From the NCBI GenBank assembly GCA_030432775.1, contig JAUILO010000028.1:1-19576 (forward strand): 19,576 bases of DNA. The letters are read 5' to 3'. A program made the position numbers and the translations under genes. The DNA is from Alphaproteobacteria bacterium. GTDB lineage: Bacteria > Pseudomonadota > Alphaproteobacteria > Micavibrionales > Micavibrionaceae. Positions 1 to 6,303 of this stretch are shown in pieces. Below the pieces are notes generated by a model. It had not been told where the DNA came from, made no database searches, and saw only the letters and a program-made list of their open reading frames with translations. Each line of letters starts with the position of its first letter. Position 1 is the first letter of the stretch.

Positions 1-210
1 ATTTAATTTCCAATTAGGGTTTTTAGCTTATGCGTTCGCATTTATCTCGGTGTATATCTGGCTTTTAATGATTAAGATTGGTTCAAGAAATTCCATCACG
101 ACCCTTTGGTCATAATTGCAGGTTAAATACAGCCAATACACTCTGCGCCCTGCGCGCTAAAAAACTTTTTACAATGTTGTGGAATTTCTTGTTTTATATA
201 GACAATTCCC

Positions 211-239
211 CGTATATCTCACTGTTTCACGTGAGTCAA
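211..239 (-). promoter_or_regulatory. Predicted sigma70-like promoter reading off the left edge
   Basis: On the minus strand, TTGACT (239-234) is followed after exactly 17 bases by TATACG (216-211). It lies just downstream of the hemJ stop and points out of the window. In many alphaproteobacteria rho follows hemJ, so this may be the promoter of rho or another gene with a leader of at least 200 bases. No coding start is visible between it and base 1. A small dyad, CTCAC/GTGAG (218-222 and 231-235), overlaps the spacer and could be an operator. The call rests on motif match only. Confidence 0.45.
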
Positions 240-255
240 CATTTTTTTACTTTTT

Positions 256-702
256 CTAAAATGGTTTTGCGACCACCAAAATAACAATAATAATCATTAA
301 TACTGTCGGAACCTCGTTCCATAGGCGGTAAAATTTTGCTGATTTTGTATTCTCATCACGATCGAAAACTTTTCTCCACTTTGAAAACACACCATGAATA
401 CCGCTAAGAATAAAAACCAACAGAAACTTAAAATGCATTGCGCCATATTCCATCAAAGACGTATTAAGCCAGACCATAACCAATCCTAAAACCCAGACTA
501 TAATCATGGCTGGGTTCATAATAATACGAAGCAAACGGCGCTCCATTATTTTTAAAGTCTCAGATAATTCCGAACCTTTTGGCGCATCGGCGTGATAAAC
601 ATATAATCTTGGTAAATAAAGCATACCTGCCATCCATGCGATAACCGCAATAATATGAACAGCCTTAATGTATAGATAATATTGCATCAAAAACTCGGAC
701 AT
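256..702 (-). CDS. hemJ: HemJ-type protoporphyrinogen IX oxidase (UPF0093 membrane protein)
   Basis: HemJ oxidises protoporphyrinogen IX to protoporphyrin IX, the penultimate step of haem synthesis, in the cytoplasmic membrane. The 148-residue product has the family's usual length and about four hydrophobic helices (about 8-31, 60-82, 88-106, 131-146). Conserved features that I recognise are His16 in the first helix followed by W23, the PRLYVYH segment (31-37), the H90-F-K92 motif at the start of helix 3, and the R126-x-x-N-E-x-P motif before the last helix. The ATG is preceded by a purine-rich AGTGGGA ribosome-binding site. It starts 27 bases after the hemE stop, so the two are almost certainly co-transcribed. 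No oxygen-dependent hemG/hemY type gene is seen here; HemJ is the usual enzyme in this group. Confidence 0.93.
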   Translation of the reverse strand: MSEFLMQYYLYIKAVHIIAVIAWMAGMLYLPRLYVYHADAPKGSELSETLKIMERRLLRIIMNPAMIIVWVLGLVMVWLNTSLMEYGAMHFKFLLVFILSGIHGVFSKWRKVFDRDENTKSAKFYRLWNEVPTVLMIIIVILVVAKPF

Positions 703-729
703 GATTTCCCACTTTTATAAAATATGATT

Positions 730-1818
730 TTAGTAATTCTGAATAATTCTGGATAGCTGTTCAACATGCGCTGGTGGTGTATCTTTATGAATACCATGTC
801 CAAGATTAAATATAAATGGACCATCTTGCAGAACATCCAGTATATTTTTTATCGAACGATCAAGCGTGTCTCCTCCCGCAAGCAAACAAAACGGATCAAG
901 ATTTCCCTGTACTGGCAATATTGGCTGAATATTTTCCGCAGCCCAAACCAGAGGAGTCATCTGATCAATCGCAATTGCACTTGCCCCGCTATGACGTGCA
1001 TAATTCAAATGCTGAATTCCAGCGCCACGTGCAAACGCAATCACAGGAACATCCGGATATTCAGTTTTAACAAGATTAATGATTTTCTGTGTTGGCACGA
1101 TAACCAATCTTTCAAATAACGCTTCATCCAAAATTCCCGCCCAGCTATCAAATAATTTAACAACCTCTGCACCAGCCTCAATTTGGTGAATGAGGTATGA
1201 CGCCGTTGCCTGAACAAGAATATCAATCAGTTGATCAAAACCGTTCGGATCGGAATACGCCCAATTTTTTGTTTTGGCAAAATCCTTACTACCGGATCCT
1301 TCAACCATGTAACATGCAACAGTCCATGGCGAACCCGCAAAACCGATCAAACTGGTTTGTCCGAGATTTTCATGAACAAAAGCAGATTTGATATTTTTAA
1401 TCGTTTGATAAATCGGAGCCAGTATCTCGTGAATTTTATCTTGCTCAAGGATTTTCAAATCTTCTGCACTGGAAAGCGGATTTAATTTTGGCCCTTCGCC
1501 TTTCACAAATTCCACATGCTGACCCAGGGCATGTGGAATAACCAGAATATCGGAAAACAAAATCGCAGCATCCATACCAAATCTGCGAATTGGCTGTAAC
1601 GTAACTTCGGCTGCAAATTCAGGGTTATAAACCAAATCCAGAAAACTTCCCGCTTCTGCCCGCAACTCCAGATATTCCGGTAAATATCTTCCGGCCTGCC
1701 GCATCAACCAAAATGGTGGTGTCTTGGTTTTTTGCCCCTGCAAAACATCCAAAAGTTTTTTGTCTGTTTTTTTAGAATTATTATCACTTTGCATTTTTAA
1801 ATTCATAGCACTCGTCAT
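730..1818 (-). CDS. hemE: Uroporphyrinogen decarboxylase
   Basis: HemE removes four carboxyl groups from uroporphyrinogen III to give coproporphyrinogen III in the cytoplasm. The N-terminal signature PFWLMRQAGRYLPEY is intact, with the substrate-binding Arg residues. It is followed by the AAILFSDILVIPHALG segment with the catalytic Asp, the GFAGSPWTVACYMVEG motif, the LFDSWAG motif, and a C-terminal PVQGNLDP and FNLGHGI block typical of the family. The open frame extends upstream to a TTG at 1860. I prefer the ATG at 1818 because AGGAAA lies 11-12 bases before it, giving 362 residues. An ATG at 1794 (354 residues) is closer to the family's usual 340-350 and is also possible. hemJ follows after 27 bases. 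Upstream lies a 550-base gene-free region. In Caulobacter the chromosome origin is adjacent to hemE. Confidence 0.95.
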   Translation of the reverse strand: MTSAMNLKMQSDNNSKKTDKKLLDVLQGQKTKTPPFWLMRQAGRYLPEYLELRAEAGSFLDLVYNPEFAAEVTLQPIRRFGMDAAILFSDILVIPHALGQHVEFVKGEGPKLNPLSSAEDLKILEQDKIHEILAPIYQTIKNIKSAFVHENLGQTSLIGFAGSPWTVACYMVEGSGSKDFAKTKNWAYSDPNGFDQLIDILVQATASYLIHQIEAGAEVVKLFDSWAGILDEALFERLVIVPTQKIINLVKTEYPDVPVIAFARGAGIQHLNYARHSGASAIAIDQMTPLVWAAENIQPILPVQGNLDPFCLLAGGDTLDRSIKNILDVLQDGPFIFNLGHGIHKDTPPAHVEQLSRIIQNY

Positions 1819-1924
1819 TGTTAAAAATATTTCCTGTATTCGGCTGTTTGTAATATTCAAAAACGAAATATCTTCTACCTTGCTAAGCCCATCGACCTAG
1901 AAATTTTCTCTGTCGCTCAGGTTA

Positions 1925-1960
1925 TTCAGGAATTCACCTTACCGGAATTTTTCTCCTGAA
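1925..1960. repeat. 7-bp inverted repeat in the hemE leader
   Basis: TTCAGGA (1925-1931) and TCCTGAA (1954-1960) are perfect inverted copies 22 bases apart. If hemE transcription starts upstream of base 1960, they could form a hairpin in its 5' untranslated region. No T-run follows, so it is not a terminator. Its role is unknown. Confidence 0.35.
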
Positions 1961-2106
1961 ATTTTTACCGCCAATTTCATTTCGAGAATGCATCTAAGCA
2001 GATACCTAAATAAAATAATAGAATCTTTTTAAAGGTATTAGTTGATAGTAGGGGCTGTGGGAATCGGGGATTAATGGTTATACATCGATTCGTACACAAC
2101 TTCCCA

Positions 2107-2168
2107 TTTGCCCAAAACCCTTATAATTAAAACGAGTCGCTATTCATGTTTTTATAGTTTTGGGTAAA
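2107..2168. repeat. 12-bp imperfect inverted repeat
   Basis: TTTGCCCAAAAC (2107-2118) and GTTTTGGGTAAA (2157-2168) are inverted copies with one mismatch, 38 bases apart, within the candidate origin. A GANTC site (2134-2138) lies in the loop. No T-run follows either arm, so a terminator is unlikely. A pair of protein-binding half sites is more plausible. Confidence 0.45.
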
Positions 2169-2189
2169 ACTGTAAATCAACAATCCACA

Positions 2190-2198
2190 TGGTATAAT
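2190..2198 (+). promoter_or_regulatory. Extended -10 promoter inside the candidate origin
   Basis: TGGTATAAT is a perfect TGn-TATAAT extended -10 element and is identical to the one before the Tim44-like gene at 12291. No good -35 lies 16-18 bases upstream. Transcription would start near 2205 and reach the gene at 2411 after a leader of about 200 bases. Confidence 0.4.
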
Positions 2199-2410
2199 CA
2201 TAATGAAAAACTGATCATGGATTCGGGATATGTTTTATTCCATCTTTATTCCTATGTTTTAAGGTATGATATACACAGGCCTATGAGGATAAAATTTTGA
2301 TCCTTTGACTAAAATTGGTTACAAATAAACGAATCGATTAGCACAGCGCTATTTTAGCACTATTAATGTAATAAAAGCCTGAATATATAAGGCATAGATA
2401 AGATACAGAC

Positions 2411-3025
2411 ATGTTTACAGACGCATATAAAAAAGCAGAAGATCTCGAAAAAGAAGTCATTTTACAAGAAGTCCTTCCTTTATTGGATGGTGATTCGTAT
2501 TCCGTAGAAAATACCGAGATCTTGTCCAAAGACCTTTCTTTTTATCCTGGTCATAAATTGCTTGAAATAAGTCGTACAGACAATGTTCCAAAAACATACC
2601 GCTATATTGTCCTTGGGCCAAAAGACAATATTGCATTGGATTGGACGAACGAACCAATCTATCAATTAAATCAAACCGCGCCTTTAACATTGAATGAAAA
2701 CACAGTGCAATCTTATGTCCGTTTTTTCTTCCATTATGTGAAGGGTAAAGAGGGTCGCTTTATTATCACAGAAACAACAGATGACATTTTGTGGCGTGAA
2801 GAGCCGCCGCCATCTGCACGTCAGGCTGTTGGAAAGATGTTGGAACCTGTTTCTATTATCGAGGCCGGTGAAGATGGATCATTCAAAGTATCGATTTGTA
2901 TCATGTTCAAGGATTCATTATTCAAATCTGATGTTTTTGTTCAGCAAAGCGGTGTTGTAAATCTTGAAAACGAAAGATTGCTTGTCGAAAGCATGCCTAT
3001 TCTGGATGATGTGATTGGTCAATAA
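2411..3025 (+). CDS. Conserved-looking protein of unknown function
   Basis: I do not recognise a family. The 204-residue product has no signal peptide or membrane helix, so it is probably cytoplasmic. The first 25 residues look like a charged amphipathic helix. The rest alternates short hydrophobic and polar stretches, suggesting beta strands, with a distinctive central part YVRFFFHYVKGKEGRFII (about 102-119) followed by WREEPPPSARQAVGKM (about 128-143). Codon use resembles its neighbours and the frame is open without interruption, so it is a real gene. The ribosome-binding site is poor (AAGATA). It lies alone between the candidate origin and the regulated leader at 3136. A weak hairpin CAATAA/TTATTG (3020-3037) spans its stop but has no T-run. 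Its place next to hemE suggests an origin-linked gene, but no function can be inferred. Confidence 0.8.
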   Translation: MFTDAYKKAEDLEKEVILQEVLPLLDGDSYSVENTEILSKDLSFYPGHKLLEISRTDNVPKTYRYIVLGPKDNIALDWTNEPIYQLNQTAPLTLNENTVQSYVRFFFHYVKGKEGRFIITETTDDILWREEPPPSARQAVGKMLEPVSIIEAGEDGSFKVSICIMFKDSLFKSDVFVQQSGVVNLENERLLVESMPILDDVIGQ

Positions 3026-3135
3026 GCTCATTTATTGGGAATAGATCATATGAGAAGAATGTGATTCGGATGGATTTGCATTAATTTTCAAATGTTTTAA
3101 ATAAAGTCTCCGAATTTTATCTTATGTCAAAACAG

Positions 3136-3152
3136 CCATAACGATGTTATGG
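3136..3152. promoter_or_regulatory. Perfect 17-base dyad, operator candidate
   Basis: CCATAAC-GAT-GTTATGG is a perfect 7-bp inverted repeat with a 3-base centre. No T-run follows, so it is more like a dimeric regulator site than a terminator. It lies 17 bases upstream of the CtrA box and 35 bases upstream of the predicted -35 of the gene at 3354. Confidence 0.5.
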
Positions 3153-3168
3153 GAAGCTGCGTATTTTC

Positions 3169-3183
3169 TTAACTGAATTTTAA
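3169..3183 (+). promoter_or_regulatory. CtrA-binding box TTAA-N7-TTAA
   Basis: TTAA (3169-3172), CTGAATT, TTAA (3180-3183) is an exact match to the alphaproteobacterial CtrA full-site consensus TTAA-N7-TTAA. It ends three bases before the predicted -35 element, the usual place for CtrA control of a promoter. CtrA is the cell-cycle response regulator of this class and in Caulobacter also silences the origin. In AT-rich DNA the motif can arise by chance, but the promoter context raises the odds. Confidence 0.55.
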
Positions 3184-3186
3184 GTT

Positions 3187-3216
3187 TTGACGGCGGTTAA
3201 CGCACTGAAATACAAT
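3187..3216 (+). promoter_or_regulatory. Sigma70-like promoter of the paralogue pair
   Basis: TTGACG (3187-3192) is followed after 18 bases by TACAAT (3211-3216). Each hexamer matches five of six consensus bases. Transcription would begin near 3223, leaving a leader of about 130 bases before the start at 3354. The leader contains two small hairpins, CAAAAA/TTTTTG (3244-3259) and AAGCC/GGCTT followed by TT (3300-3318), which could act in attenuation but are weak. Confidence 0.6.
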
Positions 3217-3353
3217 AAAAAACCCATTATTTTAAAAAAATTACAAAAACCGCTTTTTGGTAGGAAAGTGTTAATAAACAGGCGGCATAATGAACCCATA
3301 AGCCGTTCAATGGCTTTTACACAAATTTTCTTCTTTTTATCGGTTGGGGAACC

Positions 3354-4685
3354 ATGAGCAATACATCAGATACATACATAAATGCAGCAAGCATACCGCA
3401 CCGTTCTTGCCGTATAGCATATACGTTAAATAACGAGCAGCCGGTCATTTGTACTATTGTAAGTGACCAGCCATTTTTCTATTTGGATTATGAAGGCGAC
3501 ATCGAAGAAGATCTTCAGGATATGGATTTCTTCGAAGATAGTGACTTTGCCGGCTCAATTTCATCTGCATCAATTTCAAGTGTGTCTTCGGCCAGTGGCG
3601 GTGCATATGATGACGCGATGCGTGTTGAAGAGTTTTTTGCAAATGCATCAAGTATTTGTAAGCCTGCTGATCAAATTATATTTGATGATGTTCCAGTCGA
3701 AAAAAATATTTCAGAACTTGAAGAGCTTTTAAGTAAAAGTCGATTTGCACAATCTTTAATTGGATTTGCCAAAGAGTTCGGTACACAAATTTCATACAGC
3801 AGATTTGTTGCTGATGCAGAATATGATCGTAAAGATGCACATATTCGCATTAATCCGAATATGCCTTGGGTTGACCAGATCATTTTGCTTTCACGTGAAT
3901 TACGCCGCGTATGGCAGCATCGCAATGGTGCATTAATTGATCCCGTTAGTTTTTATCCGGATCATGCCGTGCTGGTAAACCGTGCGCAAGTTTGTGATTT
4001 AACAATTATGATGATCCGCATGGCCTGGGAACTACATCTTGCTGACGAGAAATTCGTTTGGGATCGTATTGAATCCTCTTCAATGTTTGATATGGCACGT
4101 AGTTTTGCCAGAGAATCCCATCTGGATTTTAGAAATCTGAATAATGGCATGTCTGCTAGCGCCAGTTTTGAAACCTGGTTCTTATCCGATCGCTGTTTGA
4201 AAGAAGATCGCATTCTTATTCAAAGAATGCTGGATGATAATAAGAGCTGCATCTTTGAAGATGAAAAATCGTCTTTTTCTGTAGCCGCACAGCTTATTCG
4301 TTCTCTGGGAAGTGTCCCATTCGGCAAAAATTACCTGGCACCGTACATTGATACCATCGTTCAGGATGCAATTTTTTCCGAAGTGCGTGATCGTTCTAAC
4401 GCTAATTTCCTATGGTTTATCAAGTTTGAGCGCTCTTTCAGGGAAGCGGAACAAGAATTGCAAGGGGTTGATGATCTAAACAGCCACGACGTCCGTCATG
4501 GTGATCAATCAAAAATAGAAAAACTTGGCGAAAATGAAGAAACAGCACAACTCCTCATCTTGCCCGAAAGTGGTCAGACCGCTTCTAGGCAAACACAAAA
4601 CACAGCACAACAAAGACAAAGCGGCGACAATATCATATCGCTCGCCGGCTGGTCGTCTGATAGACGCAAGTCTAGAAACTCATGA
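3354..4685 (+). CDS. Unknown protein, first of two tandem paralogues (degenerate metallopeptidase-like)
   Basis: The 443-residue product has an acidic, serine-rich N-terminal third (about 45-100), a helical core and a Gln/Ser-rich polar tail (about 385-443). The core resembles what I recall of DUF6782, a putative metallopeptidase family. It has RELRRVWQH (181-189), where that family would carry HExxH, then R210-A-Q-V-C-D, the AWEL block (224-227), a DMA..FA segment (about 246-252) and SFETWFLSDR (271-280). The zinc-binding His residues are replaced (R181, R185), so catalysis is doubtful. The ATG is preceded by GGGGA with good spacing. The gene follows the CtrA-linked promoter and is co-transcribed with the paralogue starting ten bases after its stop. 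The family name is from memory; the paralogy with the next gene is visible directly. Confidence 0.8.
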   Translation: MSNTSDTYINAASIPHRSCRIAYTLNNEQPVICTIVSDQPFFYLDYEGDIEEDLQDMDFFEDSDFAGSISSASISSVSSASGGAYDDAMRVEEFFANASSICKPADQIIFDDVPVEKNISELEELLSKSRFAQSLIGFAKEFGTQISYSRFVADAEYDRKDAHIRINPNMPWVDQIILLSRELRRVWQHRNGALIDPVSFYPDHAVLVNRAQVCDLTIMMIRMAWELHLADEKFVWDRIESSSMFDMARSFARESHLDFRNLNNGMSASASFETWFLSDRCLKEDRILIQRMLDDNKSCIFEDEKSSFSVAAQLIRSLGSVPFGKNYLAPYIDTIVQDAIFSEVRDRSNANFLWFIKFERSFREAEQELQGVDDLNSHDVRHGDQSKIEKLGENEETAQLLILPESGQTASRQTQNTAQQRQSGDNIISLAGWSSDRRKSRNS

Positions 4686-4695
4686 GTTATCGGAT

Positions 4696-5775
4696 ATGAA
4701 ATCAGAATGGGTCACAAAAAAGACAATTATTAAAAAGCATGGGACCCAGCATGTTGCCGCGACCTCACATCTTGCAATGTATGATTACACACAAAAATCT
4801 CTGGATGATGTCGATGTAATTCCGTTATCTGAATATGAAGATATATTCGAGCTGGATAACGAACAGGGTGATTTATGCCTTGATCCATCGATCCATAGTT
4901 TCGAAGATGCTGAAGATGTTATCACATGGTGCGCGACGCTTATTGTGCAATCACAAACATTAAACAGTCTTTGGACATCTGCCATGAATACTGGCTGGGT
5001 TGTTGGTTTGACAACACTTGAAAATCAAGGTTTTTACCTTGATATTCCGGCGAAGAAAATCCTTCTTGATGATTATGCCATGAGCCCGGAGACATTGGGC
5101 TACTCGGCATTTTTCCGTAACGATATTTTATTGAATTTTATGCGTGCCTTGCGCGATATTTCCCATCATTCAAGAGAAGACGGTTTCGAAAAACAATATG
5201 GCCCGGAAAACATTCTTATTTTAGAACGTGTTCGTGCGGCTGATTGCGATACAATCGGTATCTTGGGTGCTTGGGAACTACGCAGCGCGGGACATCCGGA
5301 TATCTGGCGTCATCTAATTGGTTCACCGGAAGGTGATATGGCACTGGCCTTTACACAATATCTAGAAAGAGATCCGACAGCTTTGTTTGATGGCTCTGCT
5401 TTGGCATATGCATTTCGTCAATGGTTCACAGATGATGAGCGTGTTGATGCGTGTGATCATGAAACGCTCGAATATCTTGATGATATTTTGTTCGAAGTCG
5501 GTGACAGTAATCCGTTTGGTCAAAAACGGCTTGATGGAAAAATCATTGAATCTTTAGCCAAATTGCCAAATGAAACATGCTACCTCAAAAGACTGGGTGA
5601 TATGATTTTGGAAGATCCGTATTATGCCGGTATGAATGATCCGATCAATCAGGCGCATTTATTTCAGATGGTTTATGATTTGAAAGTAATCATGGTGAAT
5701 AATGTTCCGTTTTCAGATCAAAAACTTGCCCGGAAGATTTTTCCTGATGGTGATCATAAAGAACAATGGAAATAA
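4696..5775 (+). CDS. Unknown protein, second tandem paralogue (degenerate metallopeptidase-like)
   Basis: The 359-residue product repeats the landmarks of the preceding protein in the same order and spacing: RALRDISHH (150-158) against RELRRVWQH, RVRAADCD (178-185) against the R..vCD segment, AWELRSAGHPDIW (192-204), GDMALAF (213-219) and AYAFRQWFTDDER (237-249). The N-terminal 80 residues are polar and acidic. The position of the presumed HExxH is even more altered here (R150, A151, D154), so an enzyme of that type is unlikely. I placed the start at the ATG ten bases after the upstream stop. The frame is open back to a TTG at 4525 (416 residues), but that extension overlaps 161 bases of the first gene and reads as low-complexity polar sequence. 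The ribosome-binding site at 4696 is weak, which fits translational coupling. A strong terminator follows. Confidence 0.78.
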   Translation: MKSEWVTKKTIIKKHGTQHVAATSHLAMYDYTQKSLDDVDVIPLSEYEDIFELDNEQGDLCLDPSIHSFEDAEDVITWCATLIVQSQTLNSLWTSAMNTGWVVGLTTLENQGFYLDIPAKKILLDDYAMSPETLGYSAFFRNDILLNFMRALRDISHHSREDGFEKQYGPENILILERVRAADCDTIGILGAWELRSAGHPDIWRHLIGSPEGDMALAFTQYLERDPTALFDGSALAYAFRQWFTDDERVDACDHETLEYLDDILFEVGDSNPFGQKRLDGKIIESLAKLPNETCYLKRLGDMILEDPYYAGMNDPINQAHLFQMVYDLKVIMVNNVPFSDQKLARKIFPDGDHKEQWK

Positions 5776-5789
5776 TTATTTTTTATAAA

Positions 5790-5808
5790 TTGTGTTTGGA
5801 ATACACAA
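5790..5808. repeat. Small hairpin upstream of the terminator
   Basis: TTGTGT (5790-5795) and ACACAA (5803-5808) form a 6-bp stem with a 7-base loop in the 3' untranslated region of the paralogue operon, just before the main terminator. It may help protect the 3' end. No T-run follows directly. Confidence 0.35.
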
Positions 5809-5812
5809 ATAA

Positions 5813-5841
5813 AAAGGCCGGTAATATCCGGCCTTTATTTT
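5813..5841. terminator. Bidirectional intrinsic terminator
   Basis: AAAGGCCGG (5813-5821) and CCGGCCTTT (5828-5836) form a perfect 9-bp stem with a 6-base loop, followed by ATTTT on the plus strand and by a T-run on the minus strand. It lies between convergent genes ending at 5775 (plus) and 5886 (minus) and should serve both. Confidence 0.88.
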
Positions 5842-5885
5842 ATTCTGGCTTATAGCATGTTGTGCTTAATAGTCGGATCGATGAT

Positions 5886-6116
5886 TTAGCGCTTGGGTAC
5901 ATTTAAACCTAGCATTAAAAGACCACCGGCAAATACTGCAGCGCTAGTTCCAACGCCATCCACATCAAGGGCGTTTTCAACCTTTTCCTGAATGCTGTCT
6001 GGAAGTGCGTCAATAAAAGCCTCGTCAGCACCAAAGTAATCCGCAAAACCAACCACAGCGGCAAGGCCGAATGTTGCCAGTAAAGTTGTTCCTGTTTTAC
6101 CTAAATCGTATTTCAT
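5886..6116 (-). CDS. Small membrane protein of unknown function
   Basis: The 76-residue product begins MKYDLGKTG and has two hydrophobic stretches, about 10-27 (LLATFGLAAVVGFADYF) and about 53-71 (GVGTSAAVFAGGLLMLGL), joined by an acidic loop with IDALPDSIQEKVENALD. It probably crosses the inner membrane twice, with a short basic PKR tail. I do not recognise a family. A holin-like or membrane-scaffold role is possible but unsupported. The ATG at 6116 has an excellent GGGGG ribosome-binding site eight bases upstream. The longer frame from 6149 would place that site inside the gene and is rejected. A promoter lies 49 bases upstream, so the gene is monocistronic, ending at the shared terminator. 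Confidence 0.75.
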   Translation of the reverse strand: MKYDLGKTGTTLLATFGLAAVVGFADYFGADEAFIDALPDSIQEKVENALDVDGVGTSAAVFAGGLLMLGLNVPKR

Positions 6117-6164
6117 TTTTATAACCCCCACAGGTTGAATTAAAGCCATTTAAAATATGGGGAC

Positions 6165-6192
6165 ATCATAGGGCTATTTTCTATAACATCAA
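6165..6192 (-). promoter_or_regulatory. Promoter of the small membrane-protein gene
   Basis: On the minus strand, TTGATG (6192-6187) is followed after 16 bases by TATGAT (6170-6165), which matches five of six -10 bases. The predicted start near 6157 leaves a leader of about 40 bases. Confidence 0.5.
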
Positions 6193-6244
6193 GAGTTAAT
6201 TTATTAATCATGGCATTGCACTAAAAAAGCCTGTTGAATTCACA

Positions 6245-6261
6245 TACAGAACCTGTCTGTA
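6245..6261. promoter_or_regulatory. Dyad between divergent genes, operator candidate
   Basis: TACAGA (6245-6250) and TCTGTA (6256-6261) are perfect inverted copies around a 5-base centre. The site lies about 40 bases upstream of the ppsR start and could be a regulator-binding site for that operon. A TATACA (6266-6271) next to it may be the -10, but I see no convincing -35. Confidence 0.4.
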
Positions 6262-6303
6262 TTGCTATACAAATAAAAAAAATACTCATATGATTGAATT
6301 GTT

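Larger units (their letters stand above)
2084..2338. repeat. 10-bp inverted repeat pair flanking the candidate origin core
   Basis: ATCGATTCGT (2084-2093) and ACGAATCGAT (2329-2338) are perfect inverted copies 235 bases apart. Each contains a GANTC site. The pair brackets the AT-rich core with the other dyads. Confidence 0.5.
1861..2410. other. Candidate chromosomal replication origin region (gene-free, AT-rich)
   Basis: There is no credible gene in these 550 bases. The position matches Caulobacter Cori, which lies next to hemE and before the block now found at 6304 onward. The stretch is clearly richer in A and T than the flanking genes. It holds six GANTC sites within 2021-2335, two inverted-repeat pairs, a near-palindrome AGGAT-AAAATTTT-GATCCT (2286-2304) and an extended -10 promoter. 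DnaA boxes are weak: ATATACACA (2269-2277) has one mismatch to TTATNCACA, and TTATACATC (2078-2086) and CAATCCACA (2180-2188) have two. The origin call is therefore an inference from gene order and composition, not from a clear DnaA-box array. The 3026-3353 gap is an alternative or additional component. Confidence 0.5.

Noticed and set aside
78..284. 68-residue plus-strand reading frame
   Set aside because: No ribosome-binding site, low-complexity content, and it overlaps the hemJ end and the outward promoter.
1942..1980. 13-codon minus-strand frame upstream of hemE (MKLAVKISGEKFR)
   Set aside because: Short, no ribosome-binding site before it, and no attenuation signal after it; most likely chance.
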